From assembly GCA_029891385.1 (NCBI GenBank), contig CM057224.1, positions 7,626,001-7,690,000 on the forward strand: 64,000 bases of DNA, read 5' to 3'. The DNA comes from Erythroxylum novogranatense (lineage: Eukaryota > Streptophyta > Magnoliopsida > Malpighiales > Erythroxylaceae). The position numbers and the translations under genes were made by a program. Below, piece after piece: positions 11,953-23,866 of the stretch; position 1 is the first letter of the stretch; every line of letters begins with the position of its first letter. The notes beneath the pieces are model-generated. The model had not been told where the DNA came from, ran no database searches, and saw only the letters and a list, made by a program, of their open reading frames with translations.

Positions 11953-14900
11953 CCAGAAGTTCGAACTTCTATGGGCATTTACTGAAGTATGGGTAAAGTC
12001 ACCTATATTAAAGTCATGTCATAGCAGACAGTGGCAACTGATCCCCAGTCTAGCATATGAGTCACATGCACGGGCATGTCTAAATTGTTTAAGCGGTTAG
12101 AAATAGTGAGAAAAATGATGTTGTGTTAAAATGTGATAAATGGAAGTTTTGGATAGCATGGAATAAGAAAACGGTGTATGGTTCGATACGACAAATGAAG
12201 ATTTAATTAGTATTGGTGGAAGTATTATGAAAGACAACATCAGTATTATACTGGGGTATACCCTTGAATATGGAATAGATATGAATATATCGTTGTGGAT
12301 AGATTGAGGAAAATAGAGATATGTTAGAAATGACAAAAATTTCAAGTGTATAAAGTGGATGGAAATAAGATGTTCTGTGATCTAGAGAGGCTACAATTGA
12401 GTTTGATTACCGTGATGAGAGTTTATGCATAAAGGTACATGACTTAGAGTCAGGATATGTTAGGGGGAAAATCAAGAATGATTATACATCTATGATTTTG
12501 ATTTGAATGTGAACATACATGGGTATAAAAAAAATGAAATGTAAGACAATAAAAAGGGTAGATGAAAAAGTTGTCAAGGTTTAGTTGTTTTACCTATGTG
12601 AACTCACATCTGATAATGAGAGCACCATGGCACGTTAAACTATTAAGCATTTATGTATCATATGTGTGGAGATGATATCGGAAGCAATCGGTGAGTTAGT
12701 GGATAATTGCTAGTCACAGTTCTTAACGCTCTATATGAGTCAGAATAAAAAGTGAAAGTGCTTATAGTGATCAATTAGAAATAAATTGAGATTGTTACAT
12801 AATAAAAAGAAGAAGAAGAAAGACATGATCATAGCAAAATCCTCTCGATCGAGGACAGGTGTAAAAAGGGGAAGTGTTGTAATATATATATATATATATA
12901 ATAAAATGAGATCAAGGTATCCTTAGCGTAAGTGACTAATTGGTGAATTGTCCTACATCTATCTCTCGATAAGATGTAATGATTTTGATGGTATATACTT
13001 CAACGAACCTGATTAAAAAGGATGTCCTGATTATAGGAGTTATGGCATAAATTGTTTTTCATGGGATATTATAAATAGCTAAAATTGATGTCCTAAGGCA
13101 TTGAGAATGGCTGACAAGAAATGGTGATGACAGTTGATGAGTAGAAATTCTATGAGTGGTATCAATGAAAGTAGCAAGAAATGTTCTTTCAAAGAAGAAT
13201 TTCCCCGAATTGGGTTAAGTCGATCAGATGATTCAAAAAAAAAGGGGGATCAATGAAAGGACAATAAGAGATAAATCTGAAATGAATTAAAAGTCATTAT
13301 GGGGAGTCCTAACCCTAGCAGAGACTCAAGCGTAAAAGGTAAAATATGCTACTGAGAAGGTATGCATTATGTTGATGTAAAGAATCTGACTATGTTACAG
13401 GATTATTAAACATGAAGGAGACATTAATTGCGAATATGAGGAGAATATAGGTTCACGTGTAGTTTGTGTAAATATGTTCGGGAAGTACAAAGTTGATATG
13501 ATGAATGTGTTATCAATCCAGGGAGTAAAGAATTCGAAAAAAATGAAGTATGTGGAGAGACTAGTGTAAAGGAACAGACGTCAGAACACGTCAATGTGAA
13601 ACTGAGAAAAATATAAGAGAATTTTTCCTTATTGGGGAAATCAGATATTTAAAGAGTTATGAGAATCAATTATGGGTATAAAGGGTCTATTATACTATTG
13701 TAGAATAGAGTTTCTCAATTGTGGTTAGATTGGATAGTGCCTATGATCATAAATGATATATCAAAGGTATTTGAAAAGTGAAGAAGAATATTTTGCATGG
13801 TTGAGGAAATCTTATATCATGAAAGTTTCATAAAAGTGAATCTTTTGTGGGTAAACTAGTGTTCGATTATGGCACTTTGGAAGACTTAATGAAATTACAG
13901 GTGAGGATCAAATGTGAAATTATAAGGGATATATATGGGATTTGGAGTTTTTAAAACTAGTTGTATGTTGGATATGCCCAGAAGTTGTTAAAGGTTTTCT
14001 GGTCTTAGTTCTTTGAAAAAAAAATGATTGTGGAAAAACATGTGAATCGTATGACTGCTGAATGGAAAAGAGACATTTTGAGAATTCACAACTCGAGTAT
14101 TGATTGTATCACTTTAATTTGGAGATTTTGCAATATATAACGAAGTGTCCCAGTAAAGGTTATGATGCAATCTGTTGAAGTAGTGTATAGTGGTTTTATG
14201 TACCTAGGGACAAGTACAACCTCATGGGCTGCATTGTGATTGATGACTTGGAATTTGCTGTACTAGGTATTGCTTTGAAAGCTTTGAGACCTTATTCGTA
14301 CAGAAACGTTTTGGATATATCTATGAATATGCAAATCGATAACGATTGAGGTATTTCGCGAGCTTGAAGAAATTGAAAAGGATTATGTGATTGAGTACTT
14401 CATAATGAAGTTAGTGCTGTAATTCAATGTAGTAAATAGAGAATTCAATATCAGAAGATCACAATTTGGGCGATAAGGGTATCAAATCTAGTGTAATACT
14501 GAGTGCAAGATGTTGACCTAACAAGGGGGCAAAAAGAAAGTATGATTAGCTATTGAAATTCCAAATCAAAATCAGGTGTGTATAAAAAGGATTAGCAAAG
14601 CCAAATTGAGGATTTAGAATTTGCGAACTTATTCAAGGAATTAAAAATGAATCCAACTTTTGAGAAAATGATATCTATGATTGGATTAAGAAGTATGTGT
14701 AATACCAACTAAAGAAACTGTTAGAAAGAACACAAGAAACAAACGAAGCTTTATGTGCTAGTAAGAGTTCATCGAAAGAGTCCTTGATGGTTTAGAATGG
14801 AAAATCAAATAATTACATGTTTGACTACCAACAGACTTGACTGATGGAGACAAATGCAAAACTGATAGTTTTGGACTTCGTAAGAATATGAGATTGATGT

Positions 14901-15518
14901 ATAGTTCAGATCGATTGTGAATATAACAATCGTTATATTGGTGACACCATGTGAATAGTGTATAAGGGGTCTTACAACAAAAAGGGGCCGTTCACCCCTA
15001 TATTAAAATGAACAGGGCCTATAATAGTCGAAGGCTATGATTGAGTTGAGATAACGTCGATAAGTGAAATGAATTTGTAATAGGGGTTAAGTGATCCAAG
15101 TTAATGACAAATGAGTTGAGTTGATTGATATTGAGATTATGGAATCTTACGAGATAAGTGGAAATCTAATAAGCAAAAATAAAAAAAATAAAAAAATAAA
15201 ATACTTCAAAGAATATCACCTCGGCCAAGAAGCACTTAGATGGATAAAGGTGTAAATGGGGGAAACAAAATTTGTCATAAAGTGGTCCATCAGAGATTAT
15301 AGCAAACATGGAACAAAAGCAGTATGAGTGATTTGTATTGTTATACGTCGATATATATATATATATGGTATAGACATTGAAACTAAAGTGTTGAATGTGC
15401 TGAAAGAGAAAGTATGCTGGCTAAACAAAAAATTGATATAAAGATGACATAAGAAACGGAATGACAGTACCCCTACCTCCTTCAGCATCAAAAATGAATT
15501 TCGAGGACGAAATTTTTA
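11953..15518 (+). other. Interior of LARD-A, non-coding
   Basis: About 3.6 kb, AT-rich, with stops in all frames; no gag, RT, RNase H or integrase motif was found on either strand. Holds short AT microsatellites (about 12881-12902 and 15351-15366). Segments remain alignable to the LARD-B interior (for example GTTTGTGTAAATATGTT near 13460 and its antisense counterpart near 57670). The last residues before the polypurine tract would translate as NFEDEIFIRRGEL then stop, resembling the C-terminal tail of gypsy pol, possibly a relic of the parent element. Confidence 0.75.
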
Positions 15519-15533
15519 TTAGGAGGGGAGAAT
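15519..15533 (+). other. Polypurine tract of LARD-A
   Basis: TTAGGAGGGGAGAAT lies directly before the TG of the 3' LTR, as expected for the plus-strand primer. Confidence 0.85.
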
Positions 15534-16009
15534 TGTAACATCTCATCACCAATGGGAAGGGTAAAATGGTAATTTGGAATGGGTTGCGAGTGTGTAAATG
15601 TATCTCGGCACGGTCATGCTTAATATGACTTTCATATTTGCATAAATTGTAATTTTTGTAAATGCACATGATTGTACATGCATTCATGACATTTTCCCGG
15701 CATCTGTGGTTAATGTGAAAAATGTGTTATTTGTGATTGAAAAATAAATTGGAGTGTATTTTTGTGTGTTTCATATTTTTAGGGAATTTTATGAATTTTT
15801 TTCTGGAATTTTTCGGGATTCATGCCCGGACCTAAAAATTTTCAACTAACTGACTGAGTGGTTTTCCTGTACTAGAAATGACTGGCCAATTGCACTGGAA
15901 AATTGGAGATATGATGTTAGGATTTATTAAGTTAAACCATTAGAGTTTGACGAAAAATTGGAGTAGAATTTGGAACCGGAATAAAAACCAGGACAAGTGG
16001 CAAGTGACA

Positions 16010-16292
16010 TGTAACACCCCACTCTCACAAGACACGTACCCGACATCCATGGTGATATCTGAGTATGTACCCCACAAGGGTGGCATGCTAGAACGATCAT
16101 TTAGTCAAAATTCATTAGGAGGGGAGAATTGTAACATCCCGTCACCGATGGGAAGGTTACATTGGTAAATTGAGATGGGTTAGGATTTTTACCGCATATT
16201 ATTGACTGCTCTAGCATACTACCCTCATGAAGCACGGGCTCGGATATCACCCTCGATATCGGGTTTGGGTCTTGCAGAAGCGGGATGCTACA
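16010..16292. mobile_element. 283-bp mini-element made of inverted LTR ends, inserted in the LARD-A 3' LTR
   Basis: Flanked by the direct repeat TGACA (16005-16009 and 16293-16297) and absent from the 5' LTR. The left part is the LTR 3' end in antisense (TGTAACACCCCACTC, to about 16090). The middle is a polypurine tract plus LTR start in sense (AGGAGGGGAGAATTGTAACA, from about 16118). The right part is the LTR 3' end in sense, ending CGGGATGCTACA. Its ends are therefore inverted copies of the same LTR terminus. It has no coding capacity. Confidence 0.85.
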
Positions 16293-17505
16293 TGACACAT
16301 GTCACTTGCCTACTTCGTCACTTTCTCAATTGTTTATTTAAATATCATGAGTTAGGCAAGTCTTCCACGACACTTTATATTTAGCAAGAGTGGAAGATGC
16401 TTTTTAATGTTTTATTTTCTCCTTCCTTCGAAAGTGTCTCCTTCCTCCTCCTTGGGTGGTTTGTTTTCTTTCCTCCTAGTAAGTGCTATCCTTCTCTTTA
16501 TCTAAGGCTCTTCTATGTCAAGTTCTTCCTCTCCATGTGTCTAAGCTTAATCCTTGTGATGATGATTGTTGTGTATGATAGTGAGGATTGTCGTGGGTGT
16601 TAGTAGAAGGGAGGAATTGGGGTGGTTTGAAGAGTAAAGGCTTTGAAGCTTGTTTTGGTAAGTCTTTATGTTTATGTTCTTTCATTTAATGGTTAGAAGT
16701 AATAATTTTGACATCTTGTGCATCACTTGCATGAAGTAGTATGTTAATTGGATGGGCTTAAATGTATAGTTGTGTGAGGATAAATGACTTAACAAGTTTT
16801 AAATTAACTTTCGATTGGCCTTAAGTGTTTTGGATTGGTTAGTATGATGTTGGATGAGTGAAATGAAAGTAAGAAAATTGTGTAGGTTGTGTGCTTCCAA
16901 TTGGGATTAATTACTCAAGAAAATGTCTTGATGAATTTGTGGTTAAATTCTTGGCTAAATGGGATGGTTATTGATGTGGTATTGGTGGTTTCATAAAAGA
17001 AGTAGGATTTAGTATGAAATCTGGAAAATGGAATTTGTATATGTTTCAGGGATTTGTTTATAACTTTTGATGTGGTTATGCTATTGATTTGAGGTTTGCT
17101 TTAAATTAAACTTGAGAGATAAGGCTAGAATTCCTATGAAGGAAGTTCTGCCTAATTGTGACTGGAAGAGCTTTGAATTTAGCTCGGAAGTTTGAAATGT
17201 ATATGCTGGATGAACAGTATCTGAGTTTTGGTTCCATCTTGATGACCTGAATCTTTGAGAATTTTTCTAGGATAAAGGAGACCGATTCTGAGAAATTGGT
17301 ATTACTGAAAGTTGTAGAGGATTGTTATAGCTTTCTAATTAGATATTTTATGTAAATTTTGGATGTGAGGATTGTAAGATATAAATTTGGAAAGTTTTGT
17401 TGTAGTTGAGATTACATGCTGATTTCATAAGCTTTGACAGGACAATCACCTTCATGAGAGAATTCGACCTATTTTGAATTGGAATTTGTTGTGAAGTCCT
17501 TCCTG

Positions 17506-19445
17506 AATTTATTACAGTGTTGTGACCGAGCGCCTAACTGTCCCAATATGGGCGCATTAACCGGTGAGCCTGAGGCTCTGAACTGTCCCAATATAGGTGC
17601 ATTAATCATTGAGCCAAAGGCTCTGGATCACTGTGGGGCTCGAAGCCCAATATAAACGTTGAGCTTATAGCTCTCGGTGGCTGCTCCGGTCACAACTCTC
17701 ATTAACTGATCATGCATTCATGAATGGAATGTATGTGTCACAATTGAACCATATTACATCACAATAGGATCCAAGTTATCACATTCAAACAATTGTTCCA
17801 TAACAATTTACAGTTTAGTCACAATCACGATTTATAATCTCAATTAATGCATTCATACAATTGGTTCACAAACAATCACATTCCAATCACAATCACCAGT
17901 AAAACACTCCTATGTCATAATCTTCCACATACATCGGACACCTTCGGTCCGGAATATTGGCACAAACAAACACAAAAGCCCCTCCGTTATTCTCCACAGT
18001 TGTATAAGTGCAAAATATAACCAAATAATAATTGAGGAACCGTCTAGGCTACTCACCTTTGCTTCCGAAGCTAAAGCCTGGAAGTCTCGGCAACGTCTGT
18101 GAATTGACGTTCCAAATGTGTCTCTAAAACAGTCCAAATATCCAACATTACCAGATTGGTAATCAGAAACATTTAATAATGCACATGTAGCAATTAAATG
18201 TGTACAATGCATGTTCGTGACATTCCCGGTACTATTTCATAATTTCCCGTCACAACAATTTCCTTTAATCATTAGAAACTTATTGACACGAAAATCACTC
18301 AATTCGGACTTCCATAGGTCCAATTATTAAGAAAATATGGATCGAAAAAATCATTACCCGATCCCCTCACTTCAACTTAACCCAATCCCATCAATTTCTG
18401 CTCTAAAAATTTCCAATTTCACAAATAAATGAAATTAAATATTTCACGAATCCGATACCTCGAGAATCGGGTCAATCGGACGTTGGATGGAAAAGTTATT
18501 CCCAAAACATGTCCAGGTCAACGCACTTTGAAACTTCACTAAGGAAAAATGAACATCTTAATGGCTAAATTGAAAACCGACCTCTTTATAACAATTGTTG
18601 AGCTATGTCTCTAGTTTCCTTAGGAAAAAGAATCAGCTCGATCTGAGCTCTCTAGCTCAAGATATCCACAAATTACTAAAGCATGTTCAAACTATTCCAA
18701 CCGATCCACCCACTTAGATCCGACCATCTTCTTTTTGTTTGATCTAAAAAATCCTAAGTCTGGTGTGGAAAGGTAGAAAAATCTCTTAGGAAACCATCGC
18801 TTCGAAAATCAAGTCGTTTGGAGGTCGGATGGAAAAGTTATGCACAAAAGATTGGACAGAGATCGGAGGGCGAGCGGGGAGCCAGGCGAGCTCGGCACGC
18901 TCGCCAGCATGGGCGAGCGCCTCGCTCGCCCGCATAGGCGGGTGATGCTAACCTCCCTTTTTTTTTCAACTCTTTCCCAAAAACCATCTCTTCTTTGACA
19001 AGGTCGATCTTTTCACACAAATGTCCAAATAATACAAGATCAGTCTCGTTGGAAAGATCTCAAAAAATCCTACAAGTTTCATGAAGAACTTAGAATTTAA
19101 TAACACCTCTAAGGGTGTCAAAATTGCACTAAAAGACACTGCCAAATCACAGACTTGCCACAGTAGTTCAGCATTTCTTTTTAAAAAAATCATAACTTTT
19201 CATCCCCTTAACCAAAAATTCCAAACTTTATATTAATAAAAAGAGAAAAACAAATGCTACATCTTTCAGGAATAACTTAGAAACCAATTCCATCTCTAAT
19301 CAAATCCAATTCACAAACAAAGGTTCAGCCTACTCAAATTATACTCAATAGAAACCCAATCTTTCAAAATTCATAACTCCAAATCCCCTTAGCGAAAATT
19401 TCCATACCATATAGGAATAAAAAGCTCTCACAATAAACTACAATT
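17506..19445 (-). repeat. 1.94-kb inverted segment inside the LARD-A 3' LTR
   Basis: This block is the reverse complement of 5' LTR 9307-11230, while flanking DNA on both sides is collinear with the 5' LTR. Both breakpoints carry AATT. About 40 bp present at 11231-11270 is missing at the right breakpoint. Confidence 0.93.
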
Positions 19446-20106
19446 CTTTCATTGAATGAATGGAAGGCTAACTGCTTTGTGATTCTGTGTATTTCTGAGT
19501 GTGAATTGGGCAACAACCATCTTGTGTTTGGAATGTTTTATAAATTCAATTGGGTATAAATATTTAAGCAAATGGAATGTGGCACATTAATGTGTTCAGG
19601 TGCAATTGTGCAATGTGCTTAATTATGCAACAATGTGAAAGTATGTGATATGTGAATTATTGTTTTGCATGAATTGAGTGAACCATCGAAGATGGTTTCT
19701 CACTGAGCTCGCAAAACTCACCCAAAATTTGCAATTATTTTTCAGGACTCAGAAGAATACCCCGTTAGGCAACGGGAGTATGACATCTGCTGGTTAATAC
19801 AGTAGGGAAGGGGTCGGGATCAGTTCGTGTCTGCATTAGTGTATTTTTATTTTTCTGAATTTTTGTATTATTGATTTGGACAATTTGTAAAGTTAACGGA
19901 TTGGAATAAATTGTATTTATGAAAAGGACTTCGAGGTCATTGATTTGTTTATGCAAATTATTTTCCGCATAAATTATCATGTGTGTGTGTGTGTGTGTTA
20001 TAAAAAAAATTGATACTGAGTGATGTAGCCAGCCGCCCTCGCAGGACACGGACTCGGATATTACTGTCGATGTCGGATTCGGGTCATGCGGGAGTGGGGT
20101 GTTACA

Positions 20107-21612
20107 CTTAAAGAGACACTTCCTCACATTGTTAGTCCCAATCAAAGTGCTTTTATAAAAAATCATCGTATAGGGGATAAAATATTGCTCGCTTAAGAGA
20201 TTTTCAAGAACTATTATCTGTCAAATAACCACAAGAGGTGTGCTTTCAAAGTTGACCTTCAAAAAGCCCATGATTCCATTCACTGGGACTTCCTCTTTAA
20301 TACACTAGAAGCCATAGGCTTTCCTCAAAAGTTTATAAATTGGATCAAAGAGTGTATCACCTCCCCTTCCTTCTCCATTCTGATTAATGGATCACCTTTG
20401 AAATTATTTAAAGGTAAATCTGGCCTTAGACAAGGAGACCCACTATCACCACTTTTATTCATCATTTATATGGAAGCTCTCTCAAGGAGTCTTGCATGAG
20501 TGCATAAATAGGAATCCTTCTTTCCAATACCACTGGAGGTGTAAACCTCTCCAACTTACCCATTTACCGTTTGTTGATGACCTACTGTTGTTTTGCCATA
20601 CTAACTTGGACTCAGTACAAACTTTGTTAAATTGTCTAGCTTCTTTTACTAATTTATCTGGTATGCACACGAACCTGCCAAGAGTAAGTTTGTCTTATCC
20701 CCTGATGTGGAGCCTTTAAGCCCTCAAATAGAAAGCATTTCGGGGCTTAAGAAAGGTAATCTTCCTTTTCGGTACTTGGGGGCACCTCTCTTAACTAGAA
20801 GATTGTTTAAAAGGCAGTGTTTACCTTATTGGAAAAAATTGATCTCAGGATTAACAATTGGACTCATAAACATCTCTCTTATGCTGGTAGACTCCAATTA
20901 ATGATTTTATTCCTCTCAACCTTCCAAGTTTATTGGTCTTCTCTCTTTATCCTTCCATCTTCCATTATGAAGGAAATAGAATCAAAACTTAGGAACTTCT
21001 TATGGGCTGGAAAGACCACTACTAAGTCTCATGCCAAAATTAAATGGAGTGATCTGTGTAGGTCAAAGAGGAGGGAGGTTTAGCTATTAAACTTCTAGTC
21101 TCTTAAAATATTATGCTACTAGGGAAAAGAATATGGTTCCTATTTCATGATAAAGAAGTAATGTGGGTTCACAAAATAATTCTGAGAAAAAAAAATTCTG
21201 GACTGTTCTTCCTAGTTCCAATAGCTCTTGAAGTTGGCAAAAGATCTTATTAATAAGGGATAAACTAGGAAACCAATTCAGATTTAGGATAGGAAATGAA
21301 CACACTACTCTTTTATGGCAGGATCCATGGCTCCCTTGATATATACACCAAAAGTAATAAATGGGTTAGAGCTTCCTATGACAGCTACAGTTTTAGCAGT
21401 AATCAAAAATAATGAGTGGTGCTGGTGAGAGATAATCAGAACTCTTGACCCTCTCCATTCCCAATTGTTCTAGACCTGATTGTTTGGAATGGATGGCTAA
21501 CCCTTCAAAACAATATACCAATACCTCAGCCTACAAGTTCTTGAGACCCCCCAATTTAGAAGGTTTCTTGGCACAACCTGGTCTGGTGTAAACGTAATAG
21601 CCCTAGGTGTTC
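20107..21612 (+). mobile_element. LINE, second segment: RT core and thumb
   Basis: Resumes the LINE of 5640-7639 after LARD-A. RT blocks read in order: SPNQSAFIKNHRIGDKILLA (about 20131), CAFKVDLQKAHDSIHWDFL (about 20240), GLRQGDPLSPLLFIIYMEAL (about 20423), then after a frameshift LPFVDDLLLFC (about 20563), where the usual FADD is FVDD, and FRYLGAPLLTRRLFKRQCL (about 20769). Frameshifts and stops recur, and the tail from 21090 is badly decayed. Ends at the TGTTC duplication where the gypsy element begins. Confidence 0.88.
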
Positions 21613-23709
21613 TGTTGGACCCCAAAAATTTTTTTTGTTTTCTTGAAGTTATTAAGCATGAATTATTTTGATTTATGATTTATGGTATAGTTTGATTTTA
21701 TGGAAAATATTATGGAAAATTTGAATTTTTGAGATTAGTATGGAATAATGTTTATGGAAGAGTAAAATGTTTAAGGGCAAAATGGTCAAGGTATTGGAGT
21801 TTAGAAGTTTTAGGCTAAGTGTAGGAGGGTATAATAGTCCTTGCCCATGTTTTTAGGTTTAAGAAATTAAAAGAAGAAAAGAAAGAAAAAACAAAAGAGG
21901 AAGAGAAAAATAGAGGAGAAGAACGAAGAGAGTCGGCGGTGAGGGAGAAGAAGAGGAAGTTTGTTCAAGGCGGTTTCCCGACAGATTTCAAGCATTCTTA
22001 AGGTAAGATTAACTCTTTTATCTTAGTTTGAGTTGGATTGAACCTTTGTTTTGCTGGAAATGAGTAGAAATCGTTGGTTTAGGGTTATGGTGAAGATTTG
22101 TAGATTTGCTTGGGTTGTTGTGCTTTTGATATTTTTGGTGTTAGAATAAGTTCAGAATGATTGTATATGACTTGATTTATGGGTTGGATGTGTTGTAGTA
22201 GAAGAAGGGAAGGTTTTGAGGTTGATAATGGCGGATTATGGGTTCGGGAAGACGAAGCTCCCATCCGCGCGCAATTTTTCCAGAATGGTTATTTTTAGTG
22301 TTTTGATCATATCTTTTGCTACAAAAGTCCTTTTGGGGTGATTTTAGAAGCGTTGTGAACTAGAGAGATAGATCTACAAGTCTTATGAAGTGATGAAGTG
22401 ATGAATTAGTTTCTAAGAATATGGAATTTTGGATGGAAGTTAAGAATGGAACTTTTGTTTCAGCATGAACTATTGAATGGAATTTTGGTTCTTATTTTAG
22501 GAGAACAAGAGAGGCAAGAGGATCAAGAGGCTCAAGAGGAAACTCATTCCTAGGCAAGGCAAGCAAGGAATTCAGGTGGGTTCATATTTATAATAAAGTA
22601 TATAAGTTACTCATTGTTTAGCTCCAATCAAGCAAGATCCCATGCATTTACATTACATCATCCACGATCGCATTGCATACTACCATGAATGATTATATTC
22701 TGAATTGTGATTTGCATTCATGATTATTATCAAGATTTTCACAAAGGAGTGCTTTCCTTTCATGAATACAAGTGCATGAAATCAAGTATTACGAAATACA
22801 TGACAAGCAAGTTTACAAACAAGTTTACAAGCAAGTGCCAGTTTGGCAAACAAGTTTACAAGAATATGAATTACGCATACTTATGTGGGCTTGCGGTGTC
22901 CCTCACAATAGTCAAGTGCACATTGACTCACGAAAAGGCTTCTCCCACCTGCCCGACTGTGGCACAGGGTTATCCCACAGGGATCCCTCATGAAACTACG
23001 TCTACACATCAACATTTCGATGGCATGTGTAGTACGTCACGAACCCGGGACACCCAAACCATTATGATATGTTATGTGTTATGATTTATTATGTGACATG
23101 CATCATGAATTGTTTCAAGAATCAAGTATCTTTTAAGATAATGACATATACATGATCAATGATTATGATTTCAACAAGTACCACGATAATGAGTTATTTT
23201 TGAATATTTTGCTTATTACGATATTATAAATATGTTCCCACGAGCTTTATAGCTTACCCCCTCTAATCTCCCCCATTCAGGTGATGAGCAAGAGATCGAG
23301 TGAGTCACGAGTTACGACAACACTCCAGTTTCATTTTGTCATGTTTATTTATTTCAAGTATTATTGGTTCAAGAGTGTTTTAGATTTTTGGCTCTTGAGT
23401 TCAAAGTTGTAAATTGTTTTGAGATATCATCTTTTGGAACATGAATTACGGATTTGGTTGTTTTAAGGCATGAAAGCAAGTTTTGAGTATGTTCACGATG
23501 GGTCCATGGCACTTCTGATGGTCTCCTTTCTCAACCGTTTAATTTACATGTTTAGCCTTGTTTATTAAATCATATGAAAGCATGTTTCAAGTATGTTTTC
23601 CAGTCAGCCCATTAACCTTCCGCGGGTCTTTAGTTCTAAATGAATTATTAGTACGTTTTCCCGCCACACTCTCATGTCCGACGTTGGGCTCCGGCAGCGG
23701 GGTCCAATA
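21613..23709 (+). repeat. 5' LTR of the gypsy element (2097 bp)
   Basis: Starts TGTTGGACCCCAAAAATT; its last bases are CCAATA where the 3' LTR has CCAACA. It differs from the 3' LTR mainly in GC-rich patches: 22243-22273 is short here but 110 bp in the other LTR. Confidence 0.93.
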
Positions 23710-23714
23710 TGTTG

Positions 23715-23726
23715 TGGTATCAGAGC
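23715..23726 (+). other. Primer binding site of the gypsy element
   Basis: TGGTATCAGAGC, complementary to initiator-Met tRNA, 5 bases after the LTR. The same primer class as in the LARD elements. Confidence 0.9.
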
Positions 23727-23866
23727 GCCTAAGTTTTTGATCTAGGGCTACATGATATTGCTTTCAAGAAATAACTTGCATGGCTTTACACGCTTTGAAC
23801 TGTTTTTGCATATTTTGAAAATTGTCGTACTTGAACTGAAATTTTCAATGGTTTTCTATTTAAGGA

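Larger units (their letters stand above)
7640..20106 (+). mobile_element. LARD-A: large-LTR non-coding retrotransposon inserted in the LINE
   Basis: Begins TGTAACATCC and ends GGGGTGTTACA, flanked by an exact 5-bp duplication CTTAA (7635-7639 and 20107-20111). The LINE RT reads on across the empty site (IANRL before, LKETLPHIVSPNQSAF after). Parts in order: 5' LTR 7640-11934, primer site 11941-11952, interior 11935-15533 without a credible ORF, polypurine tract about 15519-15533, 3' LTR 15534-20106. LTRs over 4 kb with a 3.5 kb non-coding interior fit the published definition of LARDs (large retrotransposon derivatives), which depend on a partner's enzymes. The last interior bases (AATTTCGAGGACGAAATTT) match the corresponding end of the neighbouring gypsy element, suggesting a gypsy-type partner. 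Confidence 0.93.
15534..20106 (+). repeat. 3' LTR of LARD-A (4573 bp, with an insertion and an inversion)
   Basis: Starts TGTAACATCTCATCACCAAT and ends GGGGTGTTACA. In sampled stretches it is about 98 percent like the 5' LTR. Differences: a 283-bp insert at 16010-16292, an inverted block at 17506-19445, about 40 bp lost at the right inversion breakpoint, a changed GC-rich cassette, and a (TG)n run at 19981-19998. Confidence 0.92.

Noticed and set aside
12097..12345. Antisense open frame in the LARD-A interior as a possible protein gene
   Set aside because: Low-complexity hydrophobic composition from AT-rich DNA; no counterpart recognised in LARD-B.
12881..12902. Functional meaning of the (AT)n run
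   Set aside because: Ordinary microsatellite in AT-rich DNA; similar at 15351-15366.
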